DNA from: Nissolia schottii
Lineage: Eukaryota; Streptophyta; Magnoliopsida; Fabales; Fabaceae
Length of the DNA: 64,000 nt
Assembly (NCBI GenBank): GCA_003254905.1
Contig: QANU01099453.1
Span: 1,119,030-1,183,029, forward strand
Direction of reading: 5' to 3'
In this document: one piece after another, positions 24,321 to 36,553 of the stretch
Layout of the letters: each line of letters opens with the position of its first letter
Position numbering within the stretch: the stretch's first letter is position 1
Notes under the pieces: generated by a model
Seen by the model: the letters and a program-made list of their open reading frames with translations, nothing else
What the model was told of the DNA's origin: nothing
Database searches by the model: none
Translations under genes and position numbers: made by a program

Positions 24321-24814
24321 GGTCATGGTGAGAGGGACAATTATCTAGTAATATAGTACTAGATTGCATTAATTAAGGTATAGATTGCAACCAATTTGTC
24401 CCATGTTATATGGCCGACATTCTTCAAAGGGTATTCCATATAATTTAATCACCATGGTTACTTTTCAATTTATACAAAAGATTGAGTTCAAATGGTCATC
24501 AAAGTCAGGTTGAGATGCAGGACACACAACATGATTTTGAAACTCTAACGACAAAGTTTGTCAATTTAAATTGCTTATCTGGCTCAAGCTGAAGGCAATA
24601 TAGTTGCAATTCAAAGTTAAAATATTTGTTAGTGGTAGTTAAGATGAATTGAAAATTCATAGAATCATATAGTACATATGTCAGGGGAAGTGACACCCAT
24701 GCAAGTCAGAGTTTATGTATCAAGTTGTCAAGAAAGCATGACCAAGTAAAGAGGCACTAAGTTTTAGTGCTAAATTTAAGGAGAACATCCGATGATGTAA
24801 TTACGAGAAATTCT

Positions 24815-24982
24815 TGTATTTTCTTGGAGCATATTTAATACATGCTTCAGGAGCATTATCAACCACTTATTACTTAGTTTTTATATAATTTTTTAAATAC
24901 TATAAATTAAAATGAATGATTAATAATGCTCTTAAAATATGCATGTATTAAATGTATTTCATGAGCATACAATAATTTTTTT
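24815..24982. mobile_element. Foldback MITE-like hairpin 1
   Basis: The left arm GAGCATATTTAATACATGC..AGGAGCATTAT pairs with the complement of the right arm, TTTAATACATGCATATTTTAAGAGCATTAT, around an AT-rich loop. It is about 170 bp and has no coding sequence. Target duplication was not resolved. Confidence 0.5.
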
Positions 24983-27140
24983 TCAATTAGGCCGATTGAT
25001 TTTGATAAGGTGAGATCATTTCAATTAGGTGTATTATTATTTATTTATCAGAAAACATTTATACAAGATTTGGTGAGCATTATGTGAGAAGGAAGTGAGG
25101 AAACTTTGCAAAAGATCATTGGTGGCATGACATGGCTTAAAACATTTGAACTTCTGCTTATCAATTTGTAACTTGTGGCAAATGCATGCGTGCAATAACT
25201 CTAGCCAACAAGCACTTTGATAAGATTATTTTTGTGTACACAATGAGCTGGCATGAGCCTGTTTCAACTTTTCTATATAGCATTTCATTGCAGCATAGTG
25301 AAATTAAGGCAGAGGCGCCAAACTATTTATTTGCTTTTAGCCAACAACATAAGTTTTTTTGAGAGAGATAATTCTTGATTTAATATCGGAACTTGAACTT
25401 GTTCAACTGAGTATCCAGAATTCGATATTGCCGTGTGAAGATATAAAAACCATCGATAGATAGATTGTTCTTGATACCACGTAGCTGATGTAAAATCTCT
25501 ATGTAACAATTAACAAGTAATGGATCGGAGCTTTTGTTTACATGGATTCTTGTCGAAGTTAAATATTAAAGATATCACATAGTGGATTCATTTGCCAATT
25601 TACCTTTTTCAAGCATGCGTGAGACCCGCCGAAGTTCAATGTTCCACGGATGGAATTTTGGATGGACCCACGTTCCCCATGTTTTCGCGTTGTAGTTTTG
25701 CGGGAAATTAGTTCTCTGGATTTGGTCCATTTTCCTTCCACGTTCAACCCTTATCTCTGTAACATTCAGTAATCAACTCACGTTCTCAACCTCAAATCCA
25801 CGATTTGATAAAAATTGATTGAATTCTGTGATGAGTAGACTTTGGGTGCTCTCAGTTTTCATCACCAAACTTACTCCTCTATTTAGAAAAAAATACACCA
25901 TCTATTTTGAGTGAGTTAGTGTCTGGAAAAAAAAACTGATTTTAGTTTCATGTTTAAATTGCTTCGTGTTTGATCTGCAATGACTGGAAGTATGCTTTTG
26001 TAATGTTTAGTTTTAGCTGTTGATCTGAATATGTTATTTGAATTGACCGACATGTTTAGATCTGCCCTTGCCCTTGTATATATGTATTACATCCACAACT
26101 TGTGGTGTGTGCTTACTACTTCATAGATATAGTAAGTGAGAACAATTATTTTTTGCAGATTTTTTTTTCCAACATTCGTACATATAGCAGATTTTAAGGT
26201 ACTTCCATCCATATGTCCTTTCGCGTGTATGAAATATGACTCATTAGAATTGAGGGAAGAACGAAATAAAATTATGAAACGTGAAATTTTAACACGATTT
26301 AGATGGTAAAATTGTTCAATTTAACTGAAAGTAATGATATTGGTTGACATTTTTAAAATTGTAAAATCATAAGATTTTAAGATTTAAATCAAGATTTTAA
26401 TAATCTTGCTCATAATTATGTGTTATATCCTCACGTTGTTTGAGGATAAAGCGTAAATAATCTTTGTAAGATTAAAACAATTATCTAATTTTAAACTAAC
26501 TTTCAGAGTTAAATTAGTCTCAATTTTCACTCACAAAGGTTAAACTTTTAATTTATATAAGTTATAAATGGTCACCGATTGCATTCAAGTAAATTAATTT
26601 CAGTTGAAAAAGATAACAAAAATTATTCACTTCTTAAATTGAAAAAACATTAGATGTATAACAACCGGGAAATTCTCCTGCAAGGTTACATCAGAAAATA
26701 ATACTAGTTAGCCCTATTATGCAATTTGAAAAGAAAGATGGGAATAGAGGAAGATGCTTTCATTTGGCGTTATTCCTGCCTCCCATTATCATCCTCCTAT
26801 TGCACAAAACTCCAAGAAATAGAACATGAATGAAAGCTTAATAAGCATGGTAAGGCCAACTTGGTTCTATAATTTGGTTTCTTCCTCTTGGAATTAATCA
26901 AGTCAATTCAATGTCTCAATTATCGTTCTCCCTTTAATGGACACGCTCCTTTGACATTTTCGTTCTCCCTTCACCGAACTAATTAACTTGAGCCCACTAA
27001 AACACCTGTAAATCCCAATAAGTAAGATAACAAAACTAAGTGTTTAGATCAAATAATATACTTCAACCCACACATACACTAGGCTCCTTTGACATTGTTG
27101 ACTCACAAATATATAAAAAAAAAAAAATTATATCGTCCTG
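24983..27140. other. AT-rich intergenic DNA
   Basis: No supported gene or RNA is seen. Short frames here lack codon bias and family motifs. Confidence 0.45.
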
Positions 27141-27149
27141 ATCATATTT

Positions 27150-27272
27150 AATAATATGGTCTAAGAATTTTATAGATCAACCATTGATTTCTTATTTTTA
27201 TATATTTTTAAAAAACTAAAAATTAAAATCATTGATTAATAAGATTTTTATACAAGAATTTCTACACACATA
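27150..27272. mobile_element. Foldback MITE-like hairpin 2
   Basis: AGAATTTTATAGATCAACCATTGAT pairs imperfectly with the complement of TAATCAATGATTTTAATTTTTAG and CTTGTATAAAAATC. The overall shape is like hairpin 1, about 120 bp long. Low-complexity DNA makes this tentative. Confidence 0.35.
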
Positions 27273-28251
27273 TATGCCTCTGCATTTCAATCAATAAAAC
27301 CATATTTAGTCCTTGTAGATTCCTCACTCCTCATAACATAATTGTAGTTTTTTTTTTTCCTCTTTAGAAAAATTCCTGATATCCTAGATACTTCACGTGA
27401 TGTATACTCAATTACTAGTATGATGGAAAATTTCACATCGAATTTATGTAAAAAAAAAATGAATAGAAGTGCGAGCACTTCTAGTGTATCGTGTGTGTGA
27501 AATAGAAATTAAAAGAATATTCCAATTTCTTCACCTAGACATCATAAATGTTCAAAACCGAGGCTAATTTATCTTTTATATAACGAATGGCGTATATCTC
27601 TAAGCCAGGTTTTGAAATTTTCTCTAGACATACAAAATAAATGTGTGAAAACTGCAACCTGTTTTCTATATGTTGTGTATATGTTGCCATGGTCATGAGA
27701 GATTGACTTTAATTCCTCCATGATATTGATATATGCATTTTCAGATCTCGTGGGTAGTGTGTAGCCCAAGGGTAGTGTGTAGCCCAAGTTAATTTGAGGT
27801 TCAAGCTCGTCTAACTTAAACAAATTTAAAATTCCATCCTAATTAAATTTTCCAGCAAAATATGATTGAAGCTAAAAAAAAAAAAGAAAAGTTAGATTGA
27901 TACGGTTCGAGATAAACAACAGAAGTGGGAACAATTTGAGAGACGCCTTTTGCAGGAGAGTGAAGTCAATTCAATTTTGCTCGGTGGTTTGAGAGTCACT
28001 GACTGTAATAGTCATCCTTAAATGTTTTTATGATTTTTAAGCAATAAAACTTGCATGCACTTAACGAAAAGAAAAAAGGGCTTTTGCATCTTGAGCCTAC
28101 TAAAATAGCCTATAAATCTAATAGACACAATAGCGAAATTAGGTGTATAGATCAAACAATATACTTCATCTCACAAACTCAAAGTATATGAGTTATCCAG
28201 TCACGTTTCTCCCTCAATCAATCTCAATAATAGGGAACTTAACAGTAAATT

Positions 28252-28433
28252 TGTTAAGTTAGTTAATGGCAGTTAGTTAGCTTATTTAACATGTGTTGTA
28301 TTGTTAGCATTGCTTGCTATGCAAGCCACCCTTACTGTATATATACCAGAGGTTGCCATAACAATCTCATGTTAATGAAATCATTCATTTCACTCTCATT
28401 CTCTCTAGTTTTAGATTTCTGTTATGGTATCAG
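28252..28433 (+). mobile_element. LTR remnant followed by a tRNA-Met primer-binding site
   Basis: TGTTAAGTTAG starts a 173-bp LTR-like block with TATATATACC and a CATTTCACTCTCATT leader, ending CTGTTA. It runs straight into TGGTATCAG, the start of the initiator-Met primer-binding site used by Copia elements and TRIMs. Internal and 3' parts are absent. Confidence 0.6.
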
Positions 28434-29600
28434 TTGGTATCCATCGCTTCTGCTCCTTTTGAGATAAAAATTATTATTTATATATTCATTTTTTAATTTT
28501 TTCTTCTTAAGAAAATCGAACACACAACTGCTTTACTTAATATCAAGGAAGATACTAATTGAAGTATTCATTCTTCTTTACTTAATACCGAGGGATACGC
28601 TAATTCAACTACAAATTCTGGACACTTGAGAGTACAAAAATTTTTGATAGAGGAAACTTAACAAAACAATGCAAAAGCCGAAAGCATAAAAATTGAGAGA
28701 AATCAAAGCGGGCCTAGTGGGCCACCATGCCACATATACGTAGCAATTTCTACAAAATGTTCCACTTCCATGCATGAAAAAAGCATATACACCGGAATAT
28801 TCACTTGTGAATACATTAATTAATGGAAGCTATAACGCTCTTTCATTTTAGTTTGTCATGCTCTCTATATATAGGTTTCTACCATCAGCAAATATCTATC
28901 CCGCCATAGAATAATTAGTGTCATTGAAAATCATGTACTAAAACGCGTTCTAGGATAACAAAAAGCGGTATTTTAATTTGGAAAGACTGAAAACCTAGAT
29001 CTATTTAATATTTGCAAGGATGTGAATTGAAGGGAATTATAATTTATAAACAAGAAGGATGAATGGGGCATCCATCCATGTCGTTACCTGGTCGGATATA
29101 ATATTATTTATTTTCACGTATATTGGACCTGTGCTTTTCGTTCCTATTCCCTGGCCCAACCATCAAATCGTACAGAGTTCTTGTTAACATATATATTATA
29201 TGAATAAAATTATTTATTCGTGCCGTATAACATCGCATTAGTAATTCATAGTGCAATATACAATATAGTTGTATATTTTAAGAGCTCCAACATTTTCTAA
29301 TTAATTATTTAATTTGCACATAGGGGGTTTCTCTGAATGTGTACTGTGTATGTGGGCTTGTGAATGTCTGGTAAGTGAGCATAGGATACCAAAATGGGGA
29401 TGAGGAAATATATATACATGTTATATAGATTGGAAGAGAAGCTCCAAATGCGTGAAGCCAAAAAAGCATTTGAATCCTGTAATATTATTATCATCAGTTT
29501 AATAATTCCTGTACATTAACGGATAAGAGAGTCAAACATATTTATTATACTAGAGTTTGATTTGAATGATAATACAGGTTAGTGTATAAAAATTAAACTC

Positions 29601-29644
<44 letters not shown>

Positions 29645-30102
29645 TTTCCGCTAGTAAATTTAATAATGTTACCTCTTTTTCCAATCAAACTATAATGTAA
29701 CCCCAAGACCGCGTCATACGGTTTCTGATAATACAATATTGTCAAACAGGTTGGTCCCTCCTCCCTTTCTTAATTTATCCTTATCTTATAATCTTTACTT
29801 GGTTTCATAGCTAATTTTCACCTAACTTCGGTTTAATTATCACCAATTCCACTACATGGTGAAAGCCCCTTGTAAGCTAGCTGATGACGCAATCTTAATC
29901 ACTTCGTGTATTATTCAAACAATGTCCAGACATAGCAATGGTAAATTACACTGGTATGGAAGCTTGGCAAGCCGTTAATGGCACTGGCTCCTAATATACG
30001 GTATAAATATGGAGCAGTTGGGCTAGCTAGCTTGCTAGTACTCTATATATGTATACTAATAGGAGTAATTTAAAGATTATAGGGTCGTTATTGCTTAAAA
30101 TG

Positions 30103-30140
<38 letters not shown>

Positions 30141-30840
30141 CACCTACATTAGATTTCATGTAGCAAAAAAAGGTAAAAATGTACCCAAAAAAACCTGCAT
30201 TAGATTTCAGTATTAATTTCTTACCTTCCATGTGTGATGGCACAAGTCGATAGACCTCAGAAGCTAGCGATTTTTTACCCCCAAGAAGCAGAAGAATGTG
30301 CCACAATTATTAGATATAAAGTAGTAACTAGATTTAGAGTATCTATTTGAATTTGAATTTGAATTTAATCAGCAACATGCTAGTAGCACATGGAATGATG
30401 AAGAGTATGCATTAGCCAAACAAAACGAAAGGGAAAAAAAATATGAATGCACAGAACCACATGGGGTCAATGATTTATTTAGCCATCGTCGTATTGGCTT
30501 GTTGGTCATATCCAGTTATCATCAATTATGAGACTGCGACCGTAAGGTAAGATGTCTTTATCACTTAAGTAATCCTCAGATCTATCCTCAAGTATTAATG
30601 TCTAGGTGGAAACATTCCCTCCCTCTATGTATAAGTACTCTAGCTAGTAGAGCTTCTAAAATTAATAAAACGAAATTAAAATGAACGGCATGGAGTCATC
30701 AAGCTATCCCGAAATATCAATCGATCAGAGTTTATAAAAATAAACTTATGAAAACGATCATGGATACGTAAATTGATCAGTTGACGTAATTAATCTTAGT
30801 TAAATAAATAAATTAGAGCACTTGTTGAGAAATCTCATGG
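28434..30840. other. Intergenic DNA with microsatellites
   Basis: (ATT)n lies at about 29604-29642 and (TA)n at about 30104-30136. No gene is supported. Confidence 0.5.
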
Positions 30841-31200
30841 TTCTGCAACTGAGGTAAGAGCAGTAACAATGGAAACAGAGATAGAGGCAGAGACAGAGGG
30901 TATCACGGACGGGTCTATCACTTTGCATCGGGAAAAGAGAACCTGACCCCACACAGCACAGGACCGCTCTGCACTGCCAGTGTTTTGTGACCCCACACTT
31001 GCACTTTCTTCCTCTCTCTCTCTCTCTCTCTCATGTTACAGTTTCACTAGCGTCTCTGGGGGAGAGAGAGAGAGAGAGACGCTGACGTGTCCCCTGCCTT
31101 CTTCTGCTACAGTCTCTCGCATGCTATAAAAAGGAGCCCTCGCTGTAATTATGGTTTAATCATTCTATACCTCATAAAGTCTTATGAAAAGGTAAGTAAC
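30841..31200 (+). promoter_or_regulatory. GC-richer promoter-like island with CT/GA foldback and TATA box
   Basis: The island stands out from AT-rich surroundings. A (CT)n tract at about 31012-31033 faces a (GA)n tract at about 31062-31078, and AGCGTCTCT/AGAGACGCT form a perfect inverted pair. CTATAAAAAGG follows at about 31124-31134, then a possible donor AAAAG/GTAAGTAAC at 31191. With the acceptor CTTTTCTTAG at 33181-33190, this could be the distal promoter and non-coding first exon of the IDD gene 2 kb downstream. An unrelated non-coding transcript is the alternative. Confidence 0.4.
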
Positions 31201-31997
31201 TTTTCTGTTACCTTGATTTCTTCCCCCGACCACCCTTTTTATTGCTACGCTAGTACTGGTACAACTTTTCAGCTCTCGCGATTACTAAATTGGTGTTAAA
31301 CACTAGAATACTATTTCACATATGCTATGAAATTTACACGTTCACGTCAATAAATGTTTTGTTTGTGTATATGAATTTTGCTAAATACTTTCTCTCCATG
31401 TTAAATCTTATTAGTACATTAAAAAAATCTAAAAATGAAAGTATTTAAATATAAATTGCGTTTATATATATATATATATTATTTTTTTAATTTTTTTTAA
31501 AATGTGAAATTGACTGTTATTATAGATGCGGAGGAGTAAATTTTTATTAAAAAGTTAAAATGTTAAATGTTTCATTCATTTAAAAACATTGAAATCTTTA
31601 ATTTATTTCACTTTAAGTCTTTTAACAAGTGTTTTTAAAACACTTATTACCTAAACTCATTTAATAAACAAATATGATGTATATTCTTTCATTTTGTGTC
31701 AATATTGTGTCAATTTATATTTTATTTTATTAAATAATTCAATAAAATGAGTCACATTTAAATTATATCATATATAAATGAGGTGTGAATTAACACGATG
31801 TCTTAAAAAAAATTCAAATAACAACTTTATAATATATGCACACTTTTATTTCCCTCTTCAAAATATAGTGATGATTTGCATCTTCTAACAGACATATAAT
31901 TAACACTTTCATTCGCAAAAACTTGACTCTCTCATGAGATGAGAGAAAAAAAATACACGGTAAGCCACGTGATTTTGGAGGGTTAAATACTCCCATA

Positions 31998-32036
<39 letters not shown>

Positions 32037-33190
32037 ATGGGAGATAATTTGTTTGTTGAATTTTTTTCCCTTGAATTTGACATGTGATTTGGCTTGATCA
32101 GCTAGTATTAAATGTGGACATTTTTTGTTTCATTTAAACGGTGTTTGGCACATTGTGGAAAAGTAACCTGCCATTAACCACAATCCTAATCCTAATAAGC
32201 ATGTATATATACATACATACTAAAATAATGGGATCATATAGATCGTAATAAGTTGATTTTTTACATAACTTTTATCACGTGTAATCTCTTATTATTGCAA
32301 GTCATTCATATCATATGTTATTTAGATATCTTCGATTATGAATTAATAGTAAAACATTATATAGCAACAAGTTTCCATTATAAAAAAAATCAAATTAAGA
32401 TTTGTTCCAATAAACTAAATTAACTTTCTTCACCTCTCCACAAGGTCTAATTTAAGGATTTAGCAAAACTCTTAATTTCAATTGATACTTTTGAAAAAAG
32501 CGCTACTTGAAAAAATTTCGGTTTTTGAAGCAAACACGGTTGGAGTTTGTGCTCAAGTGTCCTCTACTAATTAAGACATAAACCTCATTCACATTCAAAT
32601 TTCTTGCTTACTAGACAAAAGGCAGCCCTCGAACTCTCACACACACACAGCACCACTTCAACAAATGTGCATTTGGTAATGTGTGTTAAGTTTGAGAAAT
32701 TTTCTCGTCCTTTAGTCTATGTCTGTTTGCGTATGTGACTGTGAAAGAGAGAGAGAAGAGCGTGTGTGGTGGCCCATTAAAATCCACCACTAGCATTGAG
32801 GAAGCCAGTAAACAAGGGAGAGAAGGTCAGAAGGAAAGACTTGATACATATATTATCTATTCCCGTCTTATGGTTTCTACCTTCATATGTGTTGGAAGCT
32901 CCTGCTTTAGTATATATATTAATACTACTATATAGTTTTATTTTTCAGGAGTAGTCAAATATTTTTTGGATCGGTTCAAGTTTCGTCCATGGCTTCTCCT
33001 TGTCTTTTGGCCACGAAGTCTCTCTTGTAGAGAGAATTAACTTGGGTACCCTCCAAAAGAATTTAAGTCCCCTTTGGCTTTAGCTGCTCCAGAAAAAAAA
33101 AAAAAAAAACAAACTTTGTTTTCTTTCTTGCTTTGTACTCTCTGAAAACCTTCGCTTCTGCTAAACCATTGAAACTTCTCCTTTTCTTAG
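31201..33190. other. AT-rich spacer, possible 5'-UTR intron of the IDD gene
   Basis: No coding frame is supported. (TA)n microsatellites lie at about 31465-31480 and 32000-32032. A GAGAGAGAG tract lies near 32745. Confidence 0.35.
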
Positions 33191-33212
33191 TATTCACATA
33201 TAGTATCCAAAA

Positions 33213-35075
33213 ATGATGCACGGTCATGACCCTTTTTCCCTATCCACTTGTATGGGAGGATTCTCCCAAGAGCAAAACATGAAGCCTAACCCTAAACCTA
33301 ATCCTCCTTCATCCTCCAAGAAGAAGAGAAATCTACCAGGAACACCAGGTAATTAACAACAGTAATATATAGCTAACCAACAACATCAATCTTCTTTTAT
33401 ATTTCGACAGTATAGCATAGCATAGTATAGTATTGTATTGTTTGTTTTTTCTTTACTTCAAAATTTGGGATGTTACAGATCCAGATGCAGAGGTCATTGC
33501 CCTTTCGCCGAAGGCACTCATGGCTACCAACCGCTTCATATGCGAGATATGCAACAAGGGGTTTCAGAGGGACCAAAACCTCCAGCTCCACCGGAGGGGG
33601 CACAACCTCCCATGGAAGCTGAGGCAGAGGTCCAACAAGGAAGTAGTGAAGAAGAAGGTGTACATCTGTCCGGAGAAGACCTGCGTCCACCACGAACCGG
33701 GGAGGGCCCTGGGGGACCTCACCGGTATAAAGAAGCATTTCAGCAGGAAGCACGGCGAGAAGAAGTGGAAGTGCGAAAAGTGCTCCAAGAAGTACGCCGT
33801 CCAATCGGATTGGAAAGCTCACACCAAAACTTGTGGCACCAGAGAATATAAATGTGATTGTGGCACCCTCTTTTCCAGGTATATATATATATGTGTGTGT
33901 GTAATAATTCTTTATTCTCCTAATAATCAACCTGAAAATCTTCATAATTCAAGATTTTACATATACTTTGAATCTCAAGCATTTTTAGGCACGCTTCTAA
34001 GATTTAGCATTCTTTTATGATGGAATGATATATGGTTAATTCTTCCTACACAAATTTTGTGTTATCCCATATCACATATCAATGGATACGGTTAATTAAT
34101 TAATTGTCTTGATATGAGAATATACTAAACTTATCAAGCGGCAGATGAAATGAACGGATTACGTGCAATTTCTGTTAATGTGTTGCGGATGAAATAATAA
34201 ATGCTTATTTATTCATGTGATTTTATTTTATATTTTTTTGAATTTTGGTGTTACATTGATTGAATTAATGCGTCTTAAGAGAGAAGTGTTGGTTACATTC
34301 TTTGCCTTTATTGGCTATTGCACACAGGAAGGACAGCTTTATTACTCACAGGGCATTCTGCGATGCATTGGCTGAAGAGAGCGCGAGGGTCACCCCAGGC
34401 TCCACGTCAGCAAGCTTCAAGAGCGAAGAGGGAACACATGGAGTTGTTAATCCTGAACATTTTGGTCCACATGGCTTCCATCAAGATTATTTCAACAACG
34501 GAATGAGGCCCAATTTGGCAGTGTGGTTGAACCAGCAGGATGTGAGGCACATGGATCAAGCCAGTACCAGTACTAGTAACGGATTAATTGGCTCTTGTTC
34601 AATTCTGCCTCATTTTGGAATGCCTGCTCCCAATTCCAAGCCGGTCACTCCGATGTCAGCAACTGCTCTTCTTCAGAAGGCAGCGCAGATTGGTTCCACC
34701 AGATCATCAACCGCTTTCAGCGCCACTTTTGGAGTCATGACGTCATCGTCTTCCAATGTTCAAACTACTACTAGTACTAGCACCCAACTCGTCAATAACA
34801 ACGATGCTGCCATTAATAATAATAACAACCAAAACGGATTCCACAATATGAAGCAACCTTTAGAGAGTTTTGGTGCGCATCATCCCATATCACACGGTTT
34901 TGATGATCAGTTTGTCACAAGAATTACCGGTGCGGAACATGATTTGACCAGAGATTTTCTAGGCGTGACCAGAGGAGGGCCTCCGTTTCTGCCCCAAGAG
35001 CTGGCCAAGTTTGCTTCCATGGGCTCCTCAATGGGTCTGGCCCAATTTACTGCGGCCCATCATCAATGCAATTAG
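33213..35075 (+). CDS. JKD: INDETERMINATE-domain C2H2 zinc-finger protein, JACKDAW-like
   Basis: Three exons, 33213-33348, 33479-33878 and 34328-35075, encode 427 aa. The N-terminus has DPFSLS..MGGF, as in Arabidopsis JACKDAW, and a basic KKKRNLPGTPDP nuclear signal. The ID domain has four fingers: C67-C70-H83-H87 (FQRDQNLQLHRRGH), C109-C114-H132-H137 (GDLTGIKKHFSRKH), C144-C147-H160-C164 (AVQSDWKAH) and C171-C173-H186-C190 (SFITHRAFC). Further C-terminal motifs are MSATALLQKAAQIG, TRDFLGV (a SCARECROW contact region in JKD/MAGPIE-type IDDs) and FLPQELAKFA. JKD acts with SHORT-ROOT and SCARECROW in root ground-tissue patterning. It lies left of P58IPK and FLA, as JKD does in Arabidopsis. It is shorter than Arabidopsis JKD (about 500 aa) through a reduced middle. 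The first of two adjacent ATGs was taken. Confidence 0.92.
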
Positions 35076-35952
35076 TCCTTTATTAGTAAGTTCATGATGA
35101 AGTGAAGGCTTACTGCGGGGAACCATAAAAATGCTACTTTTTTACGTATAAAAAACTCTGCGCACTATTATTTTTACACACATCAATCAATGTGTCATAA
35201 TGAATCTCGTGATGTATGTAAAAAAATTGACAAAGTGTTATACATTTTTACACGTTCAAAGAGATAGCACTTTGGTGTATGTTGTCAGCGGTTCGGAGGG
35301 TAATGGGGGACCCACTGCATGTTTGAGATATATGGCTCAAGGACACACAGCTAACTCCCCGAGCTCTGCATGTTCTCCTAGTAATAGTATAGTCATAGTC
35401 CTAGTAGTTGTTGATTGTTGTTGGCGTGTCTTTCTGGCTGCACCTTTTTGTCGTTTTCGGCTTCTCCCTCTTCCTTGAGAGAAGAGGAACAAGGTAGTAT
35501 AAAATAATGAAAGAAATCAACTAGAAAGACGTAATTCGAATCCCAGAAAAAACCACGTTACCAGTAATCTTATAACTATTGTTGACCGTCGGTCAAAACC
35601 CGGTTCCTCGTCAACCATGGATATATATATATAAAATTATAATATCAGTGTTATATGTAAAAAAATATATGTATTAATTATTTATTAAATATTATAGATG
35701 TGTGAACAAATATTTCATATACAGATAGATAAATATTATAAAATTAATGAACAAATACTTTCAACTTATTTAATGCCAAAAAATAACTGCAACACCTTCT
35801 CTCCTACTCTAGCTCACACTTTGAAAACTCGTGCATTCACGCTCTCTCATAAACAAATGTTACAAAATTAATGAACAAATATTAAAGAACAACTAAACAA
35901 ACATTATGAAACACTGAATAAAATGAAATCTCACACAAACTAAATAGCAAAG
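35076..35952. other. 3' flank of the IDD gene, intergenic
   Basis: This should include the 3' UTR. A possible small inverted-repeat element (about 35125-35275, ATGCTACTTTTTTACG against TGCTATCTCTTTGAACG in complement) is noted at low confidence. No further gene is seen. Confidence 0.4.
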
Positions 35953-36548
35953 TGTTTGCGAGTAATTCGTATAGGAAATGAAGTTACTTGAACACGAATA
36001 AAGGATGAGAAAGCTGCATTGACGGAAGCTCCAATGCCTAGACAGAAGCTCCAAGCGGGTTCCTCGCTTAGAGAAAGTGTGGCAGCGAGGTGTATCTACA
36101 AAGACACTTCAACGCCTAAGTAAGTACAAGTATTAGGTAAGTTCTCTAGGAAGAGAATGAGTAATACCTGGTGACATGAGGTCATGTATCTTATATATGA
36201 GCTAAGATGTTAAGATAGAGATAAAGCAAGGGGACTTCGCCTAATCGCTACCCAGTGTATCTTTCCCCGATTATCTAAGAGTTAGTTGCAAATTGGGGGA
36301 GGAGAAGTCGCGGTTATCTCCTTTAGCTTTGCTGGGCTGGATCAGAAGCGGAGTCTTGGGTTTGCTACCTTCTCCTTCTCTAGGAGTCATGAAGCTTTCT
36401 CTCTCTTTGGACTGGTGTGACCAAGTGAGGAGAGCTTCTTCTATTCTTTAGTGGGCTGAGAGCTCGTTGAGCCTTTTGGGAAATGTGACATTCTCTCCCT
36501 CCTTAGAGAATTAGAGATCCTCAGGCCCCCGATCTTTAGTTCGTAACA
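35953..36548 (-). mobile_element. Solo LTR (596 bp), family shared with 58739-59362
   Basis: On the minus strand it begins TGTTACGAACTAAAGATC and ends TTACTCGCAAACA. Flanks are perfect CAAAG copies at 35948-35952 and 36549-36553. It is homologous along its length to the LTR nested in the Copia element at 58.7 kb, in the opposite orientation. No internal retrotransposon region remains. Confidence 0.85.
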
Positions 36549-36553
36549 CAAAG

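Noticed and set aside
31012..31085. Possible microRNA precursor formed by CT and GA tracts
   Set aside because: The stem is simple sequence, and I recognised no known plant microRNA in it.
33397..33945. Long minus-strand frame across the IDD gene
   Set aside because: It is the antisense of the zinc-finger exon. The plus strand carries the conserved protein.
35200..35478. 92-codon frame after the IDD gene
   Set aside because: No codon bias or motif. Lies in the 3' flank.
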